Under the pieces are notes generated by a model. It saw only the letters and a program-made list of their open reading frames with translations. It searched no databases and was not told the DNA's origin. From contig JANXVS010000505.1 in the NCBI GenBank assembly GCA_025351555.1, positions 1 through 5,890 of the forward strand: 5,890 nucleotides of DNA. Direction: 5' to 3'. The translations under genes and the position numbers were made by a program. Below, one piece after another: positions 1 to 5,422 of this stretch. Source of the stretch: Pseudomonadota bacterium. Lineage in GTDB: Bacteria > Pseudomonadota > Gammaproteobacteria > Xanthomonadales > Rhodanobacteraceae. The first letter of the stretch is position 1; the number at the start of each line of letters is the position of its first letter.

Positions 1-293
1 GTGGAATAGCGCTTGAGGCCATCTTTTTCGTATTCGTCGGTGCGCAGTTTTCCCTCCACGTATACTTGTCCACCTTTTTTCAGGTATTCGCCGGCGATCT
101 CGGCCAGGCGGCCGAAGAATTTCACCCGATGCCATTCGGTGCGATCCTGCTGCTCCCCGGTCTGCTTGTCCTTCCACGACTCAGACGTCGCGATGCGGAT
201 GCTGGTGATCGCCAAACCTGCCGGTGTGTAGCGCGTTTCCGGATCAGCGCCGAGGTTGCCTACCAGGATGACCTTGTTGATGCCACGAGCCAT
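1..293 (-). CDS. ssb: Single-stranded DNA-binding protein SSB, N-terminal part (runs off left edge)
   Basis: SSB binds single-stranded DNA as a tetramer through OB folds during replication, recombination and repair in the cytoplasm. The 97 visible residues make up most of the OB-fold domain. They open with [19 protein letters not shown] and include the [14 protein letters not shown] block and [14 protein letters not shown], all typical of proteobacterial SSB. DNA-stacking aromatics known from the E. coli protein are present as Trp40, Trp54 and Phe60. The position of E. coli Trp88 is Tyr88. The ATG at 291-293 is supported by a GGAAGG Shine-Dalgarno sequence (301-306, reverse complement) seven bases upstream. 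The gene is truncated by the window edge, so the flexible linker and the acidic C-terminal tip that recruits partner proteins cannot be seen. It is divergent from ispB. The identification is very secure. Confidence 0.97.
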   Translation of the reverse strand, partial: MARGINKVILVGNLGADPETRYTPAGLAITSIRIATSESWKDKQTGEQQDRTEWHRVKFFGRLAEIAGEYLKKGGQVYVEGKLRTDEYEKDGLKRYS

Positions 294-332
294 TGTCGTA
301 CCTTCCGTTTTGAACTGCCGTCGATGGGCGAC

Positions 333-338
333 AGAATA
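333..338 (-). promoter_or_regulatory. Candidate -10 element for ssb
   Basis: On the minus strand the sequence reads TGGTATTCT, an extended -10 (TGn) followed by TATTCT, which matches four of six bases of TATAAT. It lies about 40 nt upstream of the ssb start codon. No good -35 hexamer sits at 16-18 bp. The nearest resemblance, CTGACG (359-364), is 20 bp away. This is inferred from sequence only. Confidence 0.35.
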
Positions 339-340
339 CC

Positions 341-357
341 ACGCGCCCGCGGCGCGT
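341..357. repeat. Perfect GC-rich inverted repeat between ssb and ispB
   Basis: ACGCGCC (341-347) and GGCGCGT (351-357) are exact reverse complements separated by CGC. They form either a 7-bp stem with a 3-nt loop or a 17-bp dyad. The dyad lies immediately upstream of the candidate ssb -10 element, where a regulator could bind. It does not resemble a LexA box. No U-tract follows on either strand, so it is not an obvious terminator. In a GC-rich genome such a palindrome could also arise by chance. Confidence 0.45.
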
Positions 358-423
358 CCGTCAGCCAGGTGCGCAATCCCGTGTAGGAAAACGCCGCGCG
401 AGCGAAGCTGAGCGTGCGGCCGC

Positions 424-429
424 TATAAT
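424..429 (+). promoter_or_regulatory. Consensus -10 box (TATAAT) upstream of ispB
   Basis: A perfect TATAAT lies 28 nt before the ispB ATG, in an otherwise very GC-rich stretch. It is flanked by the palindromes GCGGCCGC (416-423) and GGCGCC (431-436). No recognisable TTGACA-like -35 hexamer is present at the usual spacing. Transcription from it would leave a leader of only about 20 nt. Confidence 0.6.
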
Positions 430-457
430 CGGCGCCTCCACGGCAAATGCTCGCTCA

Positions 458-1462
458 ATGGCCACCGCCCCTCCTGATCTGCAACGCCCGATCACCCGCT
501 TCGCCGATGCGCAGGCGCTGGCCGCCGCCGACATGGCTGCGGTCGATGCGCTGATCCGCGCCCGGCTGGCTTCCGATGTGGTGCTGATCAACCAGATCGC
601 CGAGCACATCATCGGCGGCGGCGGCAAGCGTCTGCGGCCGATGTTGGTATTGCTGGCAGCGCAGGCGGCAGGCTACGCCGGCCGCGATCATGTTCTTCTC
701 GCTGCGGTCGTAGAGTTCATCCATACCGCCACCCTGCTGCATGACGACGTGATCGATGAGTCCGATCTGCGCCGCGGGCGCAAGACCGCGAACGCGCTGT
801 GGGGCAATGCGGCGAGCGTGCTGGTCGGCGATTTCCTGTATTCGCGTTCGTTCCAGATGATGGTCGAGGCCAATGACATGCGCGTGATGCGCCTGCTCGC
901 CGACACCACCAATCAGATCGCCGAAGGTGAAGTGCTGCAACTACTGAACATCCACAATCCCGACACCGATGAAGCGGCTTACTTGCGCGTGATCGAGCGC
1001 AAGACCGCCGTGCTGTTCGCCGCGGCCACGCGTTTGGGCGGCCTGCTCGCGGGCGTGTCGGGTGCGCAGGAACAAGCGCTCGCGGACTACGGCCTGAATC
1101 TGGGTTTCGCGTTCCAGATCGCCGACGACGTGCTCGACTATGTCTCCGATGCCGGCACCCTGGGCAAGAACATCGGCGACGATCTGGCCGAAGGCAAGGC
1201 TACCTTGCCGCTGATCTATGCGATCGAACGCGCCGCACCGGCGCAGGCGGCGAGCCTCAAGCGCGCGATCGAAACCGGCGGTCTGGATTCGCTGGACAAT
1301 ATCGTCGCCGCGATCCGCGACTCCGGGGCGCTGGAGCGTGCGCGCCAGAAGGCGCAAACCTATGCGGATGCGGCAAAGGCCGCATTATCCACTTTGCCAC
1401 ATTCGATCCCACACGACGCCCTGCTCGTGCTGACGGAATACGCGATCAATCGATCGCACTAG
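458..1462 (+). CDS. ispB: IspB-type long-chain polyprenyl diphosphate synthase (octaprenyl diphosphate synthase)
   Basis: This enzyme condenses isopentenyl diphosphate onto an allylic primer to make the all-trans C40-range chain used as the ubiquinone side chain. The protein has 334 residues, against about 323 for E. coli IspB, to which it is visibly similar along its length. GGGGKRLRP (53-61) binds isopentenyl diphosphate. The first aspartate-rich motif is HDDVID (Asp96, Asp97, Asp100), followed by the RRG arginines. GEVLQL is at 157-162, and the second aspartate-rich motif is DDVLD (223-227). Small residues just before the first motif (HTATLLHDD) agree with a long-chain product. The exact chain length is inferred, not shown. 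The start at 458 follows the TATAAT box by 28 nt. The Shine-Dalgarno region is weak, but a later start would shorten the N-terminus relative to the family. The TAG stop overlaps the stop of the convergent gene. Confidence 0.95.
   Translation: MATAPPDLQRPITRFADAQALAAADMAAVDALIRARLASDVVLINQIAEHIIGGGGKRLRPMLVLLAAQAAGYAGRDHVLLAAVVEFIHTATLLHDDVIDESDLRRGRKTANALWGNAASVLVGDFLYSRSFQMMVEANDMRVMRLLADTTNQIAEGEVLQLLNIHNPDTDEAAYLRVIERKTAVLFAAATRLGGLLAGVSGAQEQALADYGLNLGFAFQIADDVLDYVSDAGTLGKNIGDDLAEGKATLPLIYAIERAAPAQAASLKRAIETGGLDSLDNIVAAIRDSGALERARQKAQTYADAAKAALSTLPHSIPHDALLVLTEYAINRSH
1442..1457. repeat. Small inverted repeat at the ispB 3' end
   Basis: GCGATC (1442-1447) and GATCGC (1452-1457) are exact reverse complements around a 4-nt loop, AATC. 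The repeat lies inside the last ispB codons and two bases before the shared CTAG stop palindrome. It could form a small hairpin in transcripts from either strand. The stem is only six pairs and no U-tract follows, so it is at best a weak or rho-assisted signal and may simply be coding sequence. Confidence 0.3.
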
Positions 1463-1914
1463 CCCTTGGCGGGTGCTGGCTTGCTGGCGTCATCTTGCTC
1501 GGCTTCAAGCTCGTCGCAGCCGATGTCGTGGCCGCCGGCCTTGATGTCCTCGCGCGCCTTCTTGGCCAGATTGCGGTAGCGCGCACGCATCTTGTCCAGC
1601 ATGTCCTCGTCGAGTTCCTCCAGATCCAGCAGTGCATTGTGTGCCCCTTCGAGCGCGCGGATGATCTCGTCGAGCTTGATTTGCACTGCCTCCGAATCGC
1701 GGTTTTGCGTGTTCTGGATCAGGAACACCATCAGGAACGTGATGATCGTCGTGCCGGTATTGATCACCAGTTGCCAGGTGTCGCTGAACTTGAACAAGGG
1801 CCCGGTTATGGCCCAGACGGCAAGGACGCTGACGGCAAGTACGAAGGCGTACGGTCGGCCCGCCGCACGCGAGGCGGCATTGGCGAACCAGGTGAACGAT
1901 GGTCCCGATTTCAT
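1459..1914 (-). CDS. Low affinity iron permease family (PF04120) small membrane protein
   Basis: This 151-residue protein has two predicted membrane helices, at about residues 22-40 and 48-66. They flank and include the family-typical segment SDTWQLVINTGTTIITFLMV, followed by FLIQNTQNRD. A soluble, strongly charged C-terminal half follows, with ALLDLEELDEDMLDKMR and a probable helix or coiled coil, ending in an acidic tail. The family name derives from the larger fungal Fet4 iron transporter. In bacteria only this short two-helix form is common, and its transport role is not established, so iron transport should not be assumed. The ATG at 1912-1914 is chosen because GGGGAG (1920-1925) lies five bases upstream. 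An in-frame upstream Met at 1965 would overlap the preceding gene and has no such support. The gene follows the hydrolase gene by 37 nt on the same strand, probably in one operon. Confidence 0.82.
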   Translation of the reverse strand: MKSGPSFTWFANAASRAAGRPYAFVLAVSVLAVWAITGPLFKFSDTWQLVINTGTTIITFLMVFLIQNTQNRDSEAVQIKLDEIIRALEGAHNALLDLEELDEDMLDKMRARYRNLAKKAREDIKAGGHDIGCDELEAEQDDASKPAPAKG

Positions 1915-1951
1915 GGATGCTCCCCTGCCATTGGTCGGATGTTCAGCGTAT

Positions 1952-2737
1952 TCACTTCGCCGCAAACGCCTCGTCGAAGAAGCTATGCATCAGGGCCAAT
2001 GCGCGCCTGGCGGTGCGCTCGTTGTACTGGCAACCCGGCACCTCGCCTTTTGCCGTCGGGATGGCGAAACAATGCACGGCACCGCCGAAACTCAGGAACT
2101 GCCAGTCGACATTGGCATCGCGCATTTCCTTCTGGAACGCAACGATCTGTTCCTCGGGCACGAATTTGTCGTCACCGCCGTTCATCGCCAGCACCTTGGA
2201 TTTGATGTTCTTGGCCAACGCCGGATCGTCGGTCGCAAGGTTGCCATGGAACGACACCACGCCCTGCACATCCGCACCGGTACGCGCCAGATCCAGCGTA
2301 GTCGCGCCGCCGAAGCAAAAACCAATGGCACCCCAGTGTTTGCCGTCGAGCGGAGCTTTGCCCGCTTGCGCCTTGATCTGCTCCAACGCCGCGTTGATAC
2401 GTGCACGCAGATCGGCGCGATTGACATACATGTTCTTCGCTGCCGCGCCGGCGTCGTCCGCGTTCTTCGGTCGCACGGCAGTGCCATAGACGTCGGCGAC
2501 GAGGATGACATAATCCTTGCCGGCGATTTGTTTGGCTAGCGCGATCTGGTTGGCATTCATGCCCATCCAGTCCGGCGTCATCACCAGACCCGGCCGCGGC
2601 GTTTTCGCCGCATCATCGTACACAAGTACACTCTGCATCGCTTTGCCAGCGACGGCGTAGTCGATATTCTTCGTCACCATCGCCGCATGTACGCTGCCGA
2701 GGCCAAGACACAAACCCAACGCGATCATCGTTTTCAT
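1952..2737 (-). CDS. Exported dienelactone hydrolase family protein
   Basis: This is an alpha/beta hydrolase of the dienelactone hydrolase family (PF01738), 261 residues long. It starts with a signal peptide: MKTMIALGLCLGLGSVHA, with probable cleavage after Ala18. The mature protein should therefore be periplasmic, unlike the classical cytoplasmic enzyme of chlorocatechol degradation. The nucleophile elbow GFCFGG supplies Cys141, GGDDKFVP supplies Asp190 and GAVHCF supplies His222, giving a complete Cys-Asp-His triad. Where classical enzymes carry the active-site Glu in a PEWxG-like motif, this one has PDWMG (Asp56). The natural substrate cannot be deduced, and no aromatic-degradation genes are nearby. 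The start at 2737 has an AGGAGA Shine-Dalgarno sequence (2743-2748) at good spacing and begins exactly at the signal peptide. The reading frame stays open upstream, but that part is not protein-like. The gene leads into the PF04120 gene and is divergent from the cytochrome c' gene. Confidence 0.9.
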   Translation of the reverse strand: MKTMIALGLCLGLGSVHAAMVTKNIDYAVAGKAMQSVLVYDDAAKTPRPGLVMTPDWMGMNANQIALAKQIAGKDYVILVADVYGTAVRPKNADDAGAAAKNMYVNRADLRARINAALEQIKAQAGKAPLDGKHWGAIGFCFGGATTLDLARTGADVQGVVSFHGNLATDDPALAKNIKSKVLAMNGGDDKFVPEEQIVAFQKEMRDANVDWQFLSFGGAVHCFAIPTAKGEVPGCQYNERTARRALALMHSFFDEAFAAK

Positions 2738-2760
2738 GGGAATCTCCTGCACGGGACGCC

Positions 2761-2766
2761 ATGATA
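2761..2766 (-). promoter_or_regulatory. Candidate -10 element for the hydrolase-permease pair
   Basis: The minus strand reads TATCAT, five of six matches to TATAAT, 23 nt upstream of the hydrolase ATG. That leaves a short leader containing the AGGAGA ribosome-binding site. I see no strong -35 hexamer at 16-18 bp. The position in a divergent intergenic region is what a promoter requires, but the assignment is inference. Confidence 0.4.
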
Positions 2767-2797
2767 CTGCGCCCGGCCAGTCTTGCTGCATACGCAC

Positions 2798-2827
2798 TGC
2801 ACAGGGGATGCGGTCGCCTGCTAAACT
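2798..2827 (+). promoter_or_regulatory. Candidate promoter for cytochrome c'
   Basis: TGCACA (2798-2803) and TAAACT (2822-2827) each match four of six consensus bases, with an 18-bp spacer. A TG dinucleotide one base before the -10 makes it an extended type. It lies 38 nt before the cytochrome c' start. I see no FNR-like (TTGAT-N4-ATCAA) or NsrR-like dyad in this 127-nt divergent region. The match is modest. Confidence 0.3.
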
Positions 2828-2864
2828 GGCCGCCGCCGCGACCTGCGCAACGCTGGAGCCCACC

Positions 2865-3314
2865 ATGAAAAAAATGCGTCTGATCATCGCCCTGCCCGTG
2901 TTTTGCTTCGCCGCGACCGCGTTCGCGCAGGTCAAGCCCGAAAAGGTGATCCACTACCGGCAGAGCGTCATGACCCTGATCGGCTGGAATTTCAGCACGC
3001 TTGGCGCGATGGTCAAGGGCAAGATTGCGTTCGACGCAAAGCAATTTTCCAAACACACCGGGCGTCTGGCGTTCCTCGCGCCGCAGGTGCTCGAAGGTTT
3101 CACCAAGGGTTCGGACAAGGGCGCCGAGACCGACGCCAAGCCTGAAATCTGGACCGACTTCGACGATTTTCAGGCCAAGCTAAACGACCTTGTCAACGAA
3201 ACCAAAGCGTTAGACGAAATCGCCAAAAGTGACGACGAGGCAAAGATGAAGGACCAGTTCAAGAAAACCGCGGACGCATGCAAGGCGTGTCACGACAAGT
3301 ACAAGGCCGATTGA
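2865..3314 (+). CDS. Cytochrome c' (periplasmic four-helix-bundle class II cytochrome c)
   Basis: The precursor has 149 residues. Its signal peptide, MKKMRLIIALPVFCFAATAFA, is cleaved before Gln22, giving a mature protein of about 128 residues, normal for cytochrome c'. The single haem attachment motif CKACH (Cys139, Cys142, His143) lies close to the C-terminus, as expected for class II cytochromes. The N-terminal KPEKVIHYRQSVMTL closely resembles the opening of Alcaligenes-type cytochrome c', and KPEIWTDFDDF matches a conserved mid-region. By that alignment the distal haem pocket residue is Met36 (precursor numbering), where the Alcaligenes protein has Leu16. Members bind NO or CO at five-coordinate haem and are implicated in NO tolerance. 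The role here is inferred from the family. The start at 2865 has GGAG (2855-2858) six bases upstream and coincides with the signal peptide. It converges on the cytochrome b561 gene with a 3-nt gap. Confidence 0.93.
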   Translation: MKKMRLIIALPVFCFAATAFAQVKPEKVIHYRQSVMTLIGWNFSTLGAMVKGKIAFDAKQFSKHTGRLAFLAPQVLEGFTKGSDKGAETDAKPEIWTDFDDFQAKLNDLVNETKALDEIAKSDDEAKMKDQFKKTADACKACHDKYKAD

Positions 3315-3317
3315 CAA

Positions 3318-3995
3318 TCAGCGACCGAGCCAGAGCAGCGCGGCGACTGCGATACCCGAAAGCGCCAACAGTGCCAGCGCGCGCCATGAACTGACGAAAC
3401 GCAATGGCCGCGCATCTGCCAATTCCTTGCGTCCACTGATCATCGGCACGATCAGATTTTCGTGCCTGCGCACGAGATACAGCAACACGGCGATCACATG
3501 CAGCACGATCAGGGCGAGCAGAAGATTCTGGTTCCAGTCGTGCAGCCAGGTCATCCACTTCATGGTCTTGCTGGACACCTGCGCGACGAGCGGCCCTTCG
3601 TTGTCGATCTCGTCGCTGGCGAACAGTCCGCTGACGGCCTGCGCCGCCACGCACAACAACAGAGTCATCACCGACCAGCCGCCCAGCGGGTTGTGGCCGA
3701 TGCTGCGTTGTGGATTAGTAGAGAATTGCATTATTACATAACGCACGACGGTGCCCGGTCCGCGCACGAAGTCGGCGAACCGACTGGCCTGCGAGCCGGC
3801 GAAACCCCATAGCGCGCGGAACAAAATCAGCGCCAGCGTCGCGTAGCCAAACCAGTAGTGCCAGCGCATGGCGAGCAAGTGATATTCGCCGGTCGCGTAC
3901 TGCAAGGCGATCAGCAGGGTCAACGCCCAGTGGAACAGCCGCGTTGGCGCGTCCCACACGCGTACGGAAACAGTGCTCGCGGCTGGCGTATTCAC
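3318..3995 (-). CDS. Cytochrome b561 / Ni,Fe-hydrogenase-type b cytochrome, membrane protein
   Basis: This 225-residue inner-membrane protein of the bacterial cytochrome b561 family (PF01292) probably passes electrons between quinol and a periplasmic partner. The N-terminal VRVWDAPTRLFHWAL is diagnostic. Predicted helices lie at about residues 21-37, 46-64, 105-125, 155-176 and 204-223. The last is an extra C-terminal helix after the four-helix core. Candidate haem-ligand histidines are His22 (LFHW), His46, His152 (LHDW) and His166 (LHVIAV). HNPLGG at 101-106 is also typical. The start is GTG at 3993-3995. The conserved N-terminus leaves no room for a later start, and no ATG lies just upstream. 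GTGA overlaps the murD2 stop, so translation is probably coupled. The ribosome-binding site is weak (AAGG, 12 bases upstream). The cytochrome c' gene meets it tail-to-tail and its product is a plausible redox partner. Confidence 0.9.
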   Translation of the reverse strand: MNTPAASTVSVRVWDAPTRLFHWALTLLIALQYATGEYHLLAMRWHYWFGYATLALILFRALWGFAGSQASRFADFVRGPGTVVRYVIMQFSTNPQRSIGHNPLGGWSVMTLLLCVAAQAVSGLFASDEIDNEGPLVAQVSSKTMKWMTWLHDWNQNLLLALIVLHVIAVLLYLVRRHENLIVPMISGRKELADARPLRFVSSWRALALLALSGIAVAALLWLGR

Positions 3996-5422
3996 GCGAT
4001 GCCCAGCCCTTCGATCTGCGCGATCGCGGCCGGATCGAATCCCGCGAGACGCGCAAACTCGCGGCCGCGCTCGGCGTAATCGTGAAATTGATCGAAGCTC
4101 GGCGCACCCGGTGACAGCAAGATCGCGCCATTCGCGGGTGTCAGCGCGCGCGCGCATGCGACGGCAGCATCCAACGATTCGGCGCACTCGAGCACGAATC
4201 CCTGCGCTGCAGTCCGGCGCAGGGCATTGGCGATGGCTGCGCCGTTTTCGCCCATGGTCACGATCGCGTGCGGAGGATACTTCGACACATAATCCACAAA
4301 AATACTCCAGTCCACACCGCGATCGAAACCGCCAACCAGCACGGTCACCGCGCGCCCAGCCAGGCTGCGCAAGGCCTCGACCGTCGCGTAAGGCGTGGTC
4401 GAGATGCTATCGTTGATGTAGTGGCTGCCGTCGCGCTGGCCGAGCGTCTGCAATCGGTGCGGCAAAGCGCGGAAGCTCGCGACATGCATAGCCATCGCAC
4501 ATGCATCAATCTTGTGCGCTCGTCCCTGATCGCTGAAATCAAGAAGCGACCATCCGTGGCCGCACTCTTCACTTGCCGCCTCGATGGCCGCAAGTGCTGC
4601 GCAGACATTGTGCGCATTGTGCAACCCTGGCAACGTTACGGATGCAAGCGGCAGGATGCGTTCCTCGCCGCGCCAGATCGCGTCGTCGTGCACATGCCAA
4701 CCGTCGGTTGCGTTGAACATGCTGCGTGCCGGATGCCCTACCGTTGCCGCAAGCAACTCGGGCTGCACATTCACGACGAGATGTTGCGCCCGTGCGGCAA
4801 TCGCTAACTTGTCTGCGGCGTATTTTTCGCGCGTGCCGTGCCAGTCCAGATGCTCTTCGTAGAGATTGTTGATGACGGCGACTGTGGGCGCGCCATCGAA
4901 ATCGCGAGTCTGGAAACTCGACAACTCGATCACCCACCAATCCGGTTCGCGTGGCGGGTCGAGCAGCTCCAGCAACGGCTGGCCGATATTGCCGGCCAGG
5001 GCGATGCACAATCCATTTTTGCGCAACAGATGCGCAATCAATGCCACCACCGTGCTTTTGCCCTTGGTACCGGTCACGCAGATCGTGCGCGCCTGTGGAT
5101 GCTCGGCGAACCACAGTGCGCTGCCGGAGGTGAAGCGAACGCCGGCGGCGATCGCTTCAGGTACCGGCGATTTGTACGCACTGACGCCGGGGGATTTGAT
5201 GACGACATCGAATTGGGCGAGCGTCGCGACATCCGCATCGCCGTTGATGATCGACAACGTCGGATCATCGAGTGCCTGCGCATTTTCCGCCTCTGCAGAG
5301 GAACAGATCAAACTCAACGGCTTGTCCAGAAAATATTTCCGCAATGTGGACAATGCTGCCCGCCCCTCGCGGCCATAGCCCCAAACCGCGACACGCTTGT
5401 CGGCAAGATCAGCCAGACGCAT
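3992..5422 (-). CDS. murD2: MurD2-type UDP-N-acetylmuramoyl-L-alanine--L-glutamate ligase
   Basis: This cytoplasmic Mur ligase has 476 residues, longer than the roughly 440 of E. coli MurD. The N-terminal domain reads RVAVWGYGREG, with KSPGV at 76-80. The central ATPase domain has the P-loop TGTKGKST (117-124, Lys122), where MurD normally has GTNGKST. It is followed by ELSSFQ (166-171), the EEHLDWHG block, the candidate carbamylated Lys205 (YAADKL) and the GLHNAHN motif. The C-terminal domain has INDSISTT in place of the typical DSKATN, and LLSPGAPSFDQF (435-446). These departures, together with the adjoining murL, favour MurD2, which adds L-Glu to UDP-MurNAc-L-Ala, over canonical MurD, which adds D-Glu. 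The acceptor stereochemistry is inferred from family and context. The ATG at 5420-5422 has GAGG eight bases upstream and overlaps the murL 3' end by 14 nt. Its stop overlaps the GTG of the cytochrome gene. Confidence 0.88.
   Translation of the reverse strand: MRLADLADKRVAVWGYGREGRAALSTLRKYFLDKPLSLICSSAEAENAQALDDPTLSIINGDADVATLAQFDVVIKSPGVSAYKSPVPEAIAAGVRFTSGSALWFAEHPQARTICVTGTKGKSTVVALIAHLLRKNGLCIALAGNIGQPLLELLDPPREPDWWVIELSSFQTRDFDGAPTVAVINNLYEEHLDWHGTREKYAADKLAIAARAQHLVVNVQPELLAATVGHPARSMFNATDGWHVHDDAIWRGEERILPLASVTLPGLHNAHNVCAALAAIEAASEECGHGWSLLDFSDQGRAHKIDACAMAMHVASFRALPHRLQTLGQRDGSHYINDSISTTPYATVEALRSLAGRAVTVLVGGFDRGVDWSIFVDYVSKYPPHAIVTMGENGAAIANALRRTAAQGFVLECAESLDAAVACARALTPANGAILLSPGAPSFDQFHDYAERGREFARLAGFDPAAIAQIEGLGIA

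Noticed and set aside
73..78. T-run (plus strand) as a possible terminator
   Set aside because: It lies inside ssb, encoding Lys-Lys on the other strand, and has no GC stem before it.
1915..1965. ATG at 1965 as the start of the PF04120 protein
   Set aside because: It would overlap the end of the hydrolase gene and lacks a ribosome-binding site, whereas GGGGAG lies five bases before the ATG at 1914.
1592..2539. A 315-codon plus-strand open frame opposite the hydrolase and PF04120 genes
   Set aside because: Its translation is low-complexity Ser/Arg-rich shadow sequence with no family features. The minus-strand genes have clear motifs and ribosome-binding sites.
2738..2935. Upstream in-frame extension of the hydrolase reading frame to 2935 (66 extra residues)
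   Set aside because: The added part is not protein-like, overlaps the divergent cytochrome c' start, and the Met at 2737 has a good Shine-Dalgarno sequence and begins a signal peptide.
3311..3316. TTGACA hexamer at the cytochrome c' stop as a -35 box
   Set aside because: No -10-like sequence follows at 16-18 bp, and it would read antisense into the cytochrome b gene.
4143..4157. Alternating GCGCGCGCGCATGC tract, possible Z-DNA or repeat
   Set aside because: It is explained by murD2 codons (ACARAL region) in a GC-rich genome and is short. No matching copy was noticed elsewhere.
3996..4187. Upstream extension of the cytochrome b frame to 4187
   Set aside because: It is Arg-rich sequence read out of frame through the murD2 3' end. 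The family-typical N-terminus begins just after the GTG at 3995.
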